Shown: piece after piece, positions 18,632-27,994 of the stretch
Layout: each line of letters begins with the position of its first letter
Numbering within the stretch: position 1 is the first letter of the stretch
DNA from: a bacterium
Lineage (GTDB): Bacteria > Armatimonadota > Chthonomonadetes > Chthonomonadales > Chthonomonadaceae
Length of the DNA stretch: 64,000 nucleotides
Assembly: GCA_021805395.1 (NCBI GenBank)
Contig: JAJZFJ010000070.1
Location: 1 to 64,000, forward strand
Direction: 5' to 3'
Made by a program: the position numbers and the translations under genes
Notes under the pieces: generated by a model
Databases searched by the model: none
What the model saw: the letters and a program-made list of their open reading frames with translations, nothing else
What the model was told of the DNA's origin: nothing

Positions 18632-19576
18632 TTGGATCCTTCCGCATTAAACCAGCGAGATCTTGACAGGTGGATTCTGCAAAGCCGCCCAGTGAAAGCA
18701 GAAATAGACGCATACTCATGTGTTGCACAAATGCATGAGTATGAGCCACTGGGGAATGGGACAGACGTCTCATGCAATACCCTCTTTCTGGCGAATAGAG
18801 AATGCAGTTTCAGATGCATAATGTGTGATTTGTGGAAGCAAACTCTCAACAGAAACACTCCTGAGGGCGCTATACCCATCCAAATTAATTCCGCACTGGA
18901 GATGCTTCCCGAAGCAGATTGGATAAAGCTATATAATGCAGGCAGCTTCTTCGATTCCAGATCAGTTCCAGTAACCGATTACAACTCAATTGGAGAACTG
19001 ACGGCTTCCTATCGCAAAATAGTTGTAGAGAGCCATCCATACTACATTGCAGAGAGCTGCAAGCATTTCAGTGAACTCATATCAGGCAGGCTCGAAGTAG
19101 CAATTGGTTTAGAGTCCGCAATACCTGAGATTTTAAATAAACTTAACAAACGGTTCACAGTAGAGGATTTCAGAAAGGCAGCAGAAAGATTACATAATTG
19201 GGATATCGATATGCGAGTGTTCATCATGATACAGCCTCCATTCGAAAGCCCGGAGCAAAGCCTCAATAATCTGCTTTTCAGCCTGAAGGCAGCATTTGAT
19301 GCTGGTGCCAGAATCTGTTCAATGATACCAACACGCCTTGGAAATGGTGCCATGGAAATGCTGCATGGCCTGGGTTATGTATCGCCTCCAAACCTTAAAT
19401 TGATTGAAGAAGCTCTTAAATCTGCATTAGAACTTAAAAGAGGACTTGTAATTGTGGACACCTGGGATCTGGAATCAACAGGAAGCTGTGTATGCAGTCC
19501 ATTGCGAATAGAAAATATCATTCGTATGAATCGCTCCCAGCAACCATTACCTTTAACTCAGTGTACAGAATGCTGA
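18632..19576 (+). CDS. Radical SAM protein, Elp3/RaSEA-like
   Basis: 314 aa. The CX3CX2C cluster motif is in NRECSFRCIMCDLW (about residues 59-66). KLYNAGSFFDSRSVP, IVVESHPYYI and VAIGLESAIPEILNKLNKRF follow, a pattern I associate with the Elp3-related group that includes the archaeosine enzyme RaSEA; this subfamily call is from memory of motifs. The C-terminus has extra cysteines (TGSCVCSPLR and a final QCTEC) that could hold a second cluster or zinc. The start is a TTG immediately after the TAA of the upstream gene with no SD, so translation is probably coupled. The pairing with an amide-forming enzyme suggests a shared product. Confidence 0.82.
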   Translation: MDPSALNQRDLDRWILQSRPVKAEIDAYSCVAQMHEYEPLGNGTDVSCNTLFLANRECSFRCIMCDLWKQTLNRNTPEGAIPIQINSALEMLPEADWIKLYNAGSFFDSRSVPVTDYNSIGELTASYRKIVVESHPYYIAESCKHFSELISGRLEVAIGLESAIPEILNKLNKRFTVEDFRKAAERLHNWDIDMRVFIMIQPPFESPEQSLNNLLFSLKAAFDAGARICSMIPTRLGNGAMEMLHGLGYVSPPNLKLIEEALKSALELKRGLVIVDTWDLESTGSCVCSPLRIENIIRMNRSQQPLPLTQCTEC

Positions 19577-19698
19577 TTTTCTAAATTTCATGTAGACCCT
19601 CTCAACAAGGATAAGATGTATCTCTTCTGTAAATAACGCGTCTAAGATGTAATAACTGCCTGCAGGAATTGCAGAAATATCTGGTGAAATAATTATCT

Positions 19699-20613
19699 AT
19701 GGAAACAAAATCAGTATCTACCCAAACAGCCGCAGACCCACAAACTTTGGCGCGAATAAGCAAGCTGGAGTTAAGAGCGCGTACTGTTATGGAGGGTCTG
19801 ATATCGGGTATGCACAGAAGCCCACACAGAGGAAGTAGTGTGGAATTTGCCCAACACAGAGATTATGTGCCTGGCGACGAGATTAGACACATAGACTGGA
19901 AAGTATATGCAAGATCCGATCGTTTCCATATCAAGCAGTTTGAGGAAGAGACAAATCTAAAAGCAATCCTACTTCTGGATATCAGTACCAGCATGGAATA
20001 CAAAGGCCAGACTTCGGCACTCTCGAAAAGAGAGTATGCTTCAGTATCTGCCGCTGCCATTGCCTCACTCTTACTGCGACAAAGAGATAGTGTAGGGCTT
20101 GCGCTCTTTTCTCAAAATATTCAGAGATATATTCCTCCTTCATCAGCACCATCACACCTGCGTATTCTGCTGGATGCCATGGGTATGGAAAGTTCTGGCA
20201 CAAAATCTGGCATCGGTGAGACCCTCCACGATATCGCAGAGCGAATGAAACGCAGAGGGATTGCACTGCTTTTTAGCGACCTGTTTACTGATATCGATCA
20301 GCTCCTTAGGGGAATGAGGCATTTAAAACACAAGAGACATGAGGTCATTCTGTTTCACGTTCTGGATGCCGACGAAATCACATTTCCTTTCAAGAATGCC
20401 ACACGATTTGAGGGTCTTGAAGACGAGGAGGCTCTTACTATTGAGCCAAACGCAATCCGAAAACAGTATCTGGAAGCATTCTCCGAATTTGTTAAACAGG
20501 TAGAAAAAGGCTGTAGGGAGATGGGTGCAGACTATGTGCAGCTGAGAACCGATTTGCCTGTGGATACCACGTTATCGAAGTATCTGGCTTCAAGAAGTGC
20601 TCAGGGTAAATAG
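19699..20613 (+). CDS. DUF58 protein (von Willebrand-like)
   Basis: 304 aa with DUF58 features: GLISGMHRSPHRGSSVEFAQ, then HRDYVPGDEIRHIDWKVYAR, and a MIDAS-like DISTSMEY (DxSxS) near residue 95. These proteins usually sit with a MoxR AAA ATPase and BatA/BatB-type vWA proteins and act in metal- or cofactor-linked protein maturation or envelope stress. No MoxR gene is in view. Six bases separate it from the next gene, so the two form an operon. It is 122 bp after the radical SAM gene with no clear terminator between. Confidence 0.88.
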   Translation: METKSVSTQTAADPQTLARISKLELRARTVMEGLISGMHRSPHRGSSVEFAQHRDYVPGDEIRHIDWKVYARSDRFHIKQFEEETNLKAILLLDISTSMEYKGQTSALSKREYASVSAAAIASLLLRQRDSVGLALFSQNIQRYIPPSSAPSHLRILLDAMGMESSGTKSGIGETLHDIAERMKRRGIALLFSDLFTDIDQLLRGMRHLKHKRHEVILFHVLDADEITFPFKNATRFEGLEDEEALTIEPNAIRKQYLEAFSEFVKQVEKGCREMGADYVQLRTDLPVDTTLSKYLASRSAQGK

Positions 20614-20619
20614 TAATAC

Positions 20620-22785
20620 ATGTCATTTCTAAACCCCCTCTTTCTGGGAGCTTTGGCACTAGCTCTCATTCCTCTTCTTATACATCTGCTTAGAAGACGA
20701 AAACTACCCGTTGTGAAATGGGCTGCAATGGAGTTTCTGCTCCAGTCTCAAAGGAAACAGAGGCGAAGGATACAGATTGAGGAGTGGCTGCTTCTATTTA
20801 TTCGCATGCTAATCATTTCGTGTATAGTTCTTGCCCTTTCACGTCCATTACTTAAATCGATCGTGGTTCATATCCCGGGCCAAAATGGGCGGGTGTATGC
20901 CGTAATCGTGCTAGATAACTCCCTCAGTATGTCGCAGCGACTGCCAGGCAGCAAAAGCGCTTGGGACCGGGCGAAAGCGGATACACATCAGCTGCTGACA
21001 CGTCTGCTGCAACAGGGCGATTCGGTATCTATTCTGTTGATGAATGGAAGCACAGTCAACCTGGTGGAAGGCCCAAGCTTTGACTTGAATGCTGCCAGCA
21101 GGAAAGTTGCCAACACAAATCTGTCAGATGGTTCCACAGACTACCTTACTGCCGCTCGTATGGTGCTGAACAGATTGCAGAAAGTAAATGCTCCGTACCC
21201 GGAGGTTTTCTGGATATCAGATGATCAGCGTGTGGGATGGCCACAGGATAAAAACCTGCGTGCCTCAAACGGCATATGGAAACGCATCTCTAAGATAGCG
21301 CCTATCACATGGGTATCTGCGGGGCTGCAGCCAGCAGACAGGAACAATATCGCTGTGCATCTGCAATCTCCGGACAGAGAACTGGTAACACCAGACCTGC
21401 CGGCACACATTCAGGCAACGGTTAGCAACTTCAGCCCCAGGGCTGCCAATATCGTGGCTGAAATGTCTATCGACGGCGGTACACCTGCACAGCCGCAGCA
21501 GATCCATCTCGACCCATACAGCTCTTCAAACCTGCTCTTTACTCCCTACTTCCCAACACCTGGAGAACATACCGGAGCCATCTCTGTATCCTCAGGCGCA
21601 CTGATAGATGTCTTAGCCAAAGATAACACAGCGGATTTCGTAATAAAATCGGAGGATCATATCCCTGTCTTAGTGGATGACCTCTCTGCCGCAGGTACCT
21701 CCAATGCTTCATTCTGGCTTGCCGCTGCCCTACAGCCAGATAGTCATATTCACATATTTTCACCTCACTTTTTGGCAGGAACTCAATACAACTCAACACC
21801 GCTTAGCAGATATGCCACAGTGATTCTCACTGGAGTAAACAGTATCTCGCCTTCAGAGGCAGCGGCGCTTGCAACATATACTCGTATGGGAGGGGGAGTT
21901 CTTATATTTCCGGGCGCGCACCCAAATCTGCCTGAACTGAACTCTGTGCTCAATGCTAACGACATTCTTCCCGCCAGACTTTCCAATATCCAGCAGCTTT
22001 CATCCGATTCGGCAGTGACTCTAGACTCTGGCAGCATTACCTCCAGTTCACCACTGGCACTTTTCAAAGACACCTCACAGGTCGATATTGGAAGCTCACA
22101 CTTCTCACACTACATCAGGATGGTTCCTTCAACTGATTCCAGCCCATCGGGACAGACCATCACTCTGGTTAAATTTAGCTCGGGATATCCCGCTCTGGTT
22201 GAGACTAGAGTAGGATTAGGCAAAGTGATGTTCTTTGCATCGACAGCAGACACATCATGGAACGATCTTCCAAAACATGCTGCCACATGGCTTCCGCTGC
22301 TCTATCAGATTCTGGCTGACCTCTCATCAGGTGCTGATTCCCATCGAAATCTTCAAATTGGAGACCCAATTCAGCTCTCACTTCCGCTAGCGGCATCGGG
22401 TAGGAAGATTTCGGTTACGCTTCCAAATAATCAGGTTATCACGAGTAATTCGGTGCTGGGTCCAAATGGGGTCTCGTTTCAGTTTAACGACACATTGCAA
22501 GCAGGTATCTATCATGTACATATCCCCGGAGGAGCCAGCGAGACCTTCTGTGTCAACCTTCCGTTGCAGGAATCAGATCTAAAGCCCTTCACAGATATTA
22601 GAACGAAACTGATAACTGCAGGAGTCACACCGTCCAAACTAACAACTGTTTCTACCGAAAAAGAGCTGGCACAGGCCGTCAAGCACGAAAGATATGGTCA
22701 GGAGTTATGGCGGACACTCATTCTCATAGCTATCTTACTTCTCTTTATTGAAAGCCCCCTTGCCCGATACATAGGACGAAGATAA
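20620..22785 (+). CDS. BatA-like membrane vWA protein
   Basis: 721 aa. N-terminal BatA signature (MSFLNPLFLGALALALIPLL, then HLLRRRKLPVVKWAAMEFL), a second membrane segment near residues 60-77, a vWA domain with MIDAS VLDNSLSMSQR, a large periplasmic region including a glutamine-amidotransferase-like stretch (GGGVLIFPGAHP), and a C-terminal membrane helix (LWRTLILIAILLLFIESPLA). Domain order matches the long DUF4159-like/BatA proteins paired with DUF58. Likely an envelope-associated partner of the upstream protein. Start ATG lies 6 bp after the upstream stop. Confidence 0.87.
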   Translation: MSFLNPLFLGALALALIPLLIHLLRRRKLPVVKWAAMEFLLQSQRKQRRRIQIEEWLLLFIRMLIISCIVLALSRPLLKSIVVHIPGQNGRVYAVIVLDNSLSMSQRLPGSKSAWDRAKADTHQLLTRLLQQGDSVSILLMNGSTVNLVEGPSFDLNAASRKVANTNLSDGSTDYLTAARMVLNRLQKVNAPYPEVFWISDDQRVGWPQDKNLRASNGIWKRISKIAPITWVSAGLQPADRNNIAVHLQSPDRELVTPDLPAHIQATVSNFSPRAANIVAEMSIDGGTPAQPQQIHLDPYSSSNLLFTPYFPTPGEHTGAISVSSGALIDVLAKDNTADFVIKSEDHIPVLVDDLSAAGTSNASFWLAAALQPDSHIHIFSPHFLAGTQYNSTPLSRYATVILTGVNSISPSEAAALATYTRMGGGVLIFPGAHPNLPELNSVLNANDILPARLSNIQQLSSDSAVTLDSGSITSSSPLALFKDTSQVDIGSSHFSHYIRMVPSTDSSPSGQTITLVKFSSGYPALVETRVGLGKVMFFASTADTSWNDLPKHAATWLPLLYQILADLSSGADSHRNLQIGDPIQLSLPLAASGRKISVTLPNNQVITSNSVLGPNGVSFQFNDTLQAGIYHVHIPGGASETFCVNLPLQESDLKPFTDIRTKLITAGVTPSKLTTVSTEKELAQAVKHERYGQELWRTLILIAILLLFIESPLARYIGRR

Positions 22786-22830
22786 CATATCCGTTATTCT
22801 TACTAACTGCAAAGCAGACCAGTAGTATCA

Positions 22831-22880
22831 AAAAAAACAACCTGAATCCAACCAGATACTATCTGTGTTGTTCAGGTTGT
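22831..22880 (-). terminator. Terminator of the flagellar filament operon
   Basis: The outer stem ACAACCTGAA/TTCAGGTTGT (22837-22846 with 22871-22880) is extended inward by CAGAT/ATCTG. On the minus strand it ends in a run of T (complement of A at 22831-22837). It also separates the convergent BatA-like gene. Confidence 0.85.
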
Positions 22881-22902
22881 ATAGCTGTATTTCACAAATG
22901 CG

Positions 22903-23271
22903 CTACAATACGCGGTTTATGCGCCTTGCCACACTGTTACGCAGGGTAATCTCATCAGTTTTGATAACCTGCAGTCTATTTCTACGCAGTTTTTTTAATC
23001 TCAAAGCTATACCCTCCATTTCTCCTGTGAGGATTTCAGTGTTTTTTTCAAGTCTGGCGCGGATGTGTGCTGCTACCAGCTTCGCTTGGGCATTTTCCTC
23101 TTCCCGCTGTTCATTCAAAAACTTCTGAATGGGTACTAATAGCTGACTGGAAATGACTGCAACTCTCTCCAGATCGTGAGCTTTCACTGCCGCATCCAAA
23201 CTGTCTGTCAGTGCTGAGAGTGCCTCAACAGTTGCAAGAGATTTGCTGCTTGACTCACTAATGTTTTGCAT
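22903..23271 (-). CDS. FlgN/FliT-like flagellar export chaperone (putative)
   Basis: 122 aa, almost wholly helical and coiled-coil prone, for example KSLATVEALSALTDSLDAAV and QFLNEQREEENAQAKL-type heptads, ending in a basic region (LKKLRRNRLQVIKT). No conserved catalytic residue. Position directly after fliS, which it overlaps, and its size and helical make-up fit the FlgN or FliT chaperone group, but the sequence alone does not prove it. I start at the third-codon downstream ATG (23271) because AGGA then lies eight bases upstream; the longer reading begins at 23280. Confidence 0.6.
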   Translation of the reverse strand: MQNISESSSKSLATVEALSALTDSLDAAVKAHDLERVAVISSQLLVPIQKFLNEQREEENAQAKLVAAHIRARLEKNTEILTGEMEGIALRLKKLRRNRLQVIKTDEITLRNSVARRINRVL

Positions 23272-23782
23272 CTGAGCCATCCTGAATTAGCTTGGATTTC
23301 AGTTCATCATTCGATAGGGTACCCATGCGGGCACTTTTATCTACCTCCGCCCATCCCTCACGAAGCTTTATCAGGTGCCCCTGTACTTCCCGCACTATTT
23401 CAGGTTTGTCATTCAGATTGGCAAATACTAACTGCTCGTACAGATAAAAGTACAGATGTTGGAGATTCACAGCGATGTCCCCACCCTTTTCAAGGTTCAG
23501 GGATGTGATAAGATGCGACAGAATCTGTTGAGCTCTTTGTAGTGCTGTGTTCTGCCCCTGATAATCCTTCTGTTCCATGGCGTCCAGTGCCATGGAACAG
23601 AACCTGTTCGCCCCATCATACAGCATTAGAATCAACTGAGTTGGTGAGGCTGTTTCAACCTGCGACTTAAGATACTGGGCGTGCCTGGCACCAGCACGAT
23701 TACGTGCTGGTGTAGTTCCTGGCTTAATAACTGCACTCCCTGGAAGAAACCTGTCATCAGAACTCATTGAGTTGTTTCCCAC
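23258..23782 (-). CDS. fliS: Flagellar secretion chaperone FliS
   Basis: 174 aa. The FliS core is plain: YLKSQVETASPTQLILMLYD, GANRFCSMALDAMEQKDY, LSHLITSLNLEKGGDIAVNL and HLYFYLYEQLVFAN. FliS binds the C-terminal part of flagellin in the cytoplasm and prevents early polymerization before export. It is longer than usual, with about 30 extra residues at the N-terminus (through NRAGARHAQ) and a C-terminal extension past EGWAEV. It lies 33 bp after fliD and overlaps the next gene, so it is part of one operon with fliC and fliD or at least with fliD. Confidence 0.92.
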   Translation of the reverse strand: MGNNSMSSDDRFLPGSAVIKPGTTPARNRAGARHAQYLKSQVETASPTQLILMLYDGANRFCSMALDAMEQKDYQGQNTALQRAQQILSHLITSLNLEKGGDIAVNLQHLYFYLYEQLVFANLNDKPEIVREVQGHLIKLREGWAEVDKSARMGTLSNDELKSKLIQDGSDAKH

Positions 23783-23815
23783 TTCTAATTTAAATTTCTG
23801 AACAATTAATTCGTA

Positions 23816-26377
23816 CTAACCACCGGATGAGCCAGAACCAGATCCGCTTGATGATTGAGTGCCGGTTGATGAAGATGACGAACTGGACGAAGAGGAAGTA
23901 CCAACGCTCAAGCCTATCGAAGCAAGTGCTCCACTTGCTGATTTTAGTGTAGATACTGTGGACTCCATGCTGGCGAACTCTAACTGTAACATGGTTTGTT
24001 GAGCAGATACGTTAGCCTGGATCTCATTGATATTCGTCTGGTCATTGTTATACTGAGTCTGCAGATAAGAGAGAGCCTGAGTAATTGCACCGCTGGTAGG
24101 ATCTGTTTGTGTTTGAATAAATCCTCCAATCTGGTCGGCAACGCCACTTGTATAGGATATGCTTCCATACGAGCCTGTAGTGGTACCTGAGACCCTTATA
24201 TCGAGTCCAACAGCCTGTCCAACGCCTGAACCATTTGTTCCTGTCTGACTGCCTACCAGGAACTGGCCTGTACCAGTTGCTGTCTCACCATTGATGGTGC
24301 CCTGAACATCAAGCCCTGTAGCGGTTGTAACGGCTGATCCTATTCCCGAGGTATTTGCTGCCCCTGGAGAGGAGGAAACAACCTGAAACTCGGCAGGGCT
24401 ACCGTACTGTTTAGAGATGAGCTGAAGGAAGCCAGCAGCGTTAAGAGAAGCAGACACCTGGGATCCCACCGTGGGGTTGGAGTTGATCAAGTCCACTACC
24501 TGCTGGGCGGTGCTTCCTGCAGGCAAAGATACCGTGGAACCGGTGAGAGTGCTGCTGGATCCACCAACCACAGCCTGTGTACCAAACAGAGGACCTCCAA
24601 ATGTGAGCGTTTCAGCAGCTGCCAGTGGTTGAGTCTGAGCAGTGGATGCTGTAAATGTCGCCTGAGTTGCTGGCTGGGTGATATTGATTGCATACCCGCC
24701 AGAAGGTGAAGGCTGAGTCTGGTTAGTTCCTGACACAAACTGAACGTTAGCATCTGTAGGATTTCCGTACTGCTGGAATATCTGTGCCACTCCCTTCAGA
24801 TTCGAAGACAGGGCTGACGCTAGAGTAGTGGAGTTCAGATTCAGATGTCCATTACCACTCGGATCAATCGTGATTCCAATTGATGCGAGGGAGTTCATAT
24901 TCGATGGCAACCCGGCCACTGGCGCAGTTACTGCACCTGTAATTGTGTTCAGAATGTTTTCGGTAGTGCTGTCTCCAAATAGAGGACCTGTTCCACCAGT
25001 TGATGAGTTGTAGGATGAAACGGCATTAATCTGATCAACAGTGTTATTGAACTGCGTTACAAATGCCTGGATGTTGGTTGTTATCGTGGTTGTATCTGGA
25101 GCAATTGTAAAGTTGGCAGAAGCAGGAGCTCCCGTTCCGGTGGTAGTACTATCCTGAAGAAGGTTGATTGTAACTCCAGAAATTGCAGAGGATATTGAGT
25201 TTGTAGCACTGGTCGCCTGTATTCCATCCAGCGTGTAGCTGGCATTTTGGGCTGCGGTAAGTACTTGTCCGGTACCTGGTGCACTCTGATAAATTCCCAG
25301 TGCAGAAAGCACATTGTTGCTATCAACAAACCCGGTGGCACCTGCTATCTGGAGCTGCTGTTCGCTTGTTCCTGTAATAGGATTGGTCACCGTCTGAACT
25401 GTAGCGGCATTTGATCCAAATGCACTATTGATTGAACTTGCAATGTCGGATAGAGACTGCGTGGCAAGATCAATGCTCACACTCCTGGTTGCTCCACCAC
25501 TCATGGTAATCTGCACAGTTCCGGAAGGAGGAGTACTTATACCCTGCAGATTGCCAACTGGAGTGACAGCATCTGTGAAAAGATCAGAGCCTGCGCCTCC
25601 ACCTGTTCCAGGGAGTACATGTGAAATAGACGAGGCACCTCCGGTGAAACCTAGCTGGCTCATAAGGTTCCCACTACCCACATCAGAAACACTAATCTTT
25701 CCCTGAAGACCGCTGTTATTGCTGCCTAATGTTAGATAGTATTGACCAGAGGTAGGTGAGATAATGGATGCATTCACACCTGCATTTGCGGCATTGATAT
25801 TCGATGCAAGGCTCTGAAGGCTGTCTCCCTGCTGAACAGTGATAGCCTGGCCATTTATAAGAATTTGTCCACTGAAATTTAATGGAGAGGTTTGGCTTGT
25901 CTGTGGAGCAGATCCTAAAACTTCTGATTTAGCCAATGAGCTAACTGTTACACTATGCGTACCTAGCTGAGCACCAGTTTGAGCCGTAACCGTTACTGCA
26001 CTCTGATTACTTGATGTAGCCGTAACCAGGTCAAATGACTGAAGGTTATCTAGCGGTATGGTTGCAGCCTGTAGTCCCACCAGCTGAGTCTGAATGCTGT
26101 TGTAGGAGCTCTCCTGCTGGGAAATTTTCTGTTGATCTGCTGTAAACACCTGTTCAGGCAAAGCGTCCACAGCGAGCATCTGCTGAATAATCGCGCTGGT
26201 GTTGATACCAGATGCCAGTCCAGAAAACGTGACGGAGCTGTTGGATTGATTGTTAACAACACCATATAAGCCATTTTGACCATTAAGTGAGCTGGTAGTT
26301 GTTGATGAACCAGATCCTGAAGAGGATCCAGTACCGGATCCTGAAGAGTTCGAACCACCGCCTACAGTGCTTACCAT
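23816..26377 (-). CDS. fliD: Flagellar filament cap protein FliD (hook-associated protein 2), with Ser/Gly tails at both ends
   Basis: 853 aa, longer than most FliD. The FliD N-terminal motif (TFSGLASGINTSAIIQQMLA) begins only near residue 50, after a Ser/Gly/Thr-rich leader. Residues 80-150 carry the coiled QQISQQESSYNSI segment. Flagellin-IN-type stretches occur more than once (INGQAITVQQGDSLQSLASN; PAGSTAQQVVDLINS). The FliD C-terminal region holds SLASIGITIDPSGNGHLNL and the final coiled coil (NINEIQANVSAQQTMLQLEF). It then ends in about 28 Ser/Gly/Thr residues. FliD caps the filament tip and guides flagellin folding. SD AAGGAG lies six bases before ATG. Confidence 0.93.
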   Translation of the reverse strand: MVSTVGGGSNSSGSGTGSSSGSGSSTTTSSLNGQNGLYGVVNNQSNSSVTFSGLASGINTSAIIQQMLAVDALPEQVFTADQQKISQQESSYNSIQTQLVGLQAATIPLDNLQSFDLVTATSSNQSAVTVTAQTGAQLGTHSVTVSSLAKSEVLGSAPQTSQTSPLNFSGQILINGQAITVQQGDSLQSLASNINAANAGVNASIISPTSGQYYLTLGSNNSGLQGKISVSDVGSGNLMSQLGFTGGASSISHVLPGTGGGAGSDLFTDAVTPVGNLQGISTPPSGTVQITMSGGATRSVSIDLATQSLSDIASSINSAFGSNAATVQTVTNPITGTSEQQLQIAGATGFVDSNNVLSALGIYQSAPGTGQVLTAAQNASYTLDGIQATSATNSISSAISGVTINLLQDSTTTGTGAPASANFTIAPDTTTITTNIQAFVTQFNNTVDQINAVSSYNSSTGGTGPLFGDSTTENILNTITGAVTAPVAGLPSNMNSLASIGITIDPSGNGHLNLNSTTLASALSSNLKGVAQIFQQYGNPTDANVQFVSGTNQTQPSPSGGYAINITQPATQATFTASTAQTQPLAAAETLTFGGPLFGTQAVVGGSSSTLTGSTVSLPAGSTAQQVVDLINSNPTVGSQVSASLNAAGFLQLISKQYGSPAEFQVVSSSPGAANTSGIGSAVTTATGLDVQGTINGETATGTGQFLVGSQTGTNGSGVGQAVGLDIRVSGTTTGSYGSISYTSGVADQIGGFIQTQTDPTSGAITQALSYLQTQYNNDQTNINEIQANVSAQQTMLQLEFASMESTVSTLKSASGALASIGLSVGTSSSSSSSSSSTGTQSSSGSGSGSSGG

Positions 26378-26450
26378 ATCATACTCCTTCGGGCCAGGTT
26401 ATCTAAATGAAACCTGATCCATCTCAATTCTTCATTCATTACAAGTTGCG

Positions 26451-26488
26451 AATGAAACTGAATAAATAGAAATTTATCCAGTTTCATT
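26451..26488 (-). promoter_or_regulatory. Hairpin between fliC and fliD
   Basis: AATGAAACTG (26451-26460) pairs with CAGTTTCATT (26479-26488), extended by ATAAAT/ATTTAT. No T tract follows on the minus strand, so it may act as a 3'-end stabilizer or partial terminator that lowers fliD relative to flagellin. This role is inferred. Confidence 0.55.
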
Positions 26489-26500
26489 CTTGAGGGTTAC

Positions 26501-27994
26501 TTATGGGATCAGCTTAAGGACAAGCTGAGGTTCGGTGTTCGCCTGTGCCAACACGCCAGTTGCAGCCTGCTCAATAATCTGATTTTTCGTCATGTCAACC
26601 ACTGATGCGGCCACATTCGTATCCTGGATCTGGCTCTGAGCCGCGGACAGATTCTCCGCACCAACACCAAGGTACTGAATGGTTGGGTTCAGTGTATCTG
26701 ACTCAAATGCTCCGAGTTGGGCACGCAGTGTGGATACCTGCTGAATAGCCGCATCGGTTATGTTCATTGCGTTTGCAGCACCCTGGGCAGTGGTAACGTC
26801 TATCGTAGCCACACTTTGCCCGGCAATCACTGTGGTGCCAAGATTAGCAGCACTTACATTACCGAGACTTGCATAAACCACCTGTCCAGCATTTGCTCCA
26901 ATCTGAAACTGAAGGTTGCCAGATGTGATGCTTGCCATAGGAACAGGAAAGGCTGTATTGGCATCGGTCAGGGCAGCTTCGGTTAACAGGATGGAGTTGC
27001 CATTAGCATCTGTAAGCTGTAATCCAGAATCGGTTGAGCTTACGCCGCCGGTGAACAGCGCTGTGGTTAGCTGTGCTGTACCATTCACTAGGGCATACGC
27101 TGTAACAGATGCCAGTGCATTGGTTCCTACAGCCGAGGTACCTGCTGTGCCTGCAATGAGTGCATTGCTTTCGTTCTCAACAACCTTAAAGTTTGCACCA
27201 TAGTTCTGTTGGGTAAGCACAATGGTTCCACTGCCGTTAGCTGAGCTGAACTGAGCCGAAACACCAGTACTTGTTGAAAGGTTGTTAATGTCATTCAAAA
27301 CAGTCTGAACTGTATCAGAACCAGTGATGTTGAATGACTGGCCATTAATGACGATTGTGCCGCCGTTGCCAATGGTAGTACCACTTGCTGTGGACATGCT
27401 GGAGTTCACAGTTGCATATGTAACAGTACCTATCACATTCGCTCTGGTTGCAACCTGTGTCACTTTCAGTGAAAGTGTCCCACTTTGGGTTGCAAGATTG
27501 TTGAACTCGCCACCAATGCTGATACCTGCAAGGTCTTTAGTATCCGTGATTGCTGCAGAGATACCAGATGTACCGTTCAGAAGGTTTTTGCCATCGAACT
27601 GTGTATTCTGTGCTATCTGCTGTATGCTTCCTACTGCAGAGGTGATCTGTGTCTGGTCAGCCTGAACAGCAACCTGGTCATTAACACCAGTGTTGGCGGC
27701 ATGCACTGCGAGTTGTCTTATAGTCTGCAGAAGGTTGCTTACTTCAGACAATGCTCCATCTGCAGTCTTAATCAGATTGTTAGCATCCTGACTATTCGCA
27801 ACTGCCTGATTTAGACCGTTGATCTGAGACTGCAGGCTTTGTGAAATGATGAGACCAGCGGGGTTATCTGCCGCTGAATTTATCCTTAGCCCACTGGAGA
27901 GCTGCTGGATGTCTGTTGCAACGTTGTTACTTACGTTGGTCAGGTTCATCAAGGCATTCATAGCCGTGATGTTTGTGTTGATGTACATTCCCAT
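26501..27994 (-). CDS. fliC: Flagellin
   Basis: 497 aa. N-terminal D0/D1 is textbook: YINTNITAMNALMNLTNVSN, then IQQLSSGLRINSAADNPAGL and ISQSLQSQINGLNQAVANSQ. The C-terminal D0/D1 includes VSTLRAQLGAFESDTLNPTI and IQDTNVAASVVDMTKNQIIE. The middle 250 residues are low in charge, rich in Thr/Ser/Ala/Val, and contain a flagellin-IN motif (GGTIVINGQSFNITG). The final residues LVLKLIP are the FliS-binding end. A strong GGAGGAG and a 140-nt leader precede it, behind a sigma-28-like promoter. It is the only flagellin in the window. Confidence 0.97.
   Translation of the reverse strand: MGMYINTNITAMNALMNLTNVSNNVATDIQQLSSGLRINSAADNPAGLIISQSLQSQINGLNQAVANSQDANNLIKTADGALSEVSNLLQTIRQLAVHAANTGVNDQVAVQADQTQITSAVGSIQQIAQNTQFDGKNLLNGTSGISAAITDTKDLAGISIGGEFNNLATQSGTLSLKVTQVATRANVIGTVTYATVNSSMSTASGTTIGNGGTIVINGQSFNITGSDTVQTVLNDINNLSTSTGVSAQFSSANGSGTIVLTQQNYGANFKVVENESNALIAGTAGTSAVGTNALASVTAYALVNGTAQLTTALFTGGVSSTDSGLQLTDANGNSILLTEAALTDANTAFPVPMASITSGNLQFQIGANAGQVVYASLGNVSAANLGTTVIAGQSVATIDVTTAQGAANAMNITDAAIQQVSTLRAQLGAFESDTLNPTIQYLGVGAENLSAAQSQIQDTNVAASVVDMTKNQIIEQAATGVLAQANTEPQLVLKLIP

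Noticed and set aside
19577-19698. MoxR ATPase gene expected with DUF58/BatA genes
   Set aside because: No AAA motif occurs before or after the pair; the gap is only 122 bp.
26916-27665. Long opposite-strand ORFs inside flagellin
   Set aside because: They arise from the low-complexity Thr/Ala/Val codons of fliC read backwards, and lack ribosome sites.
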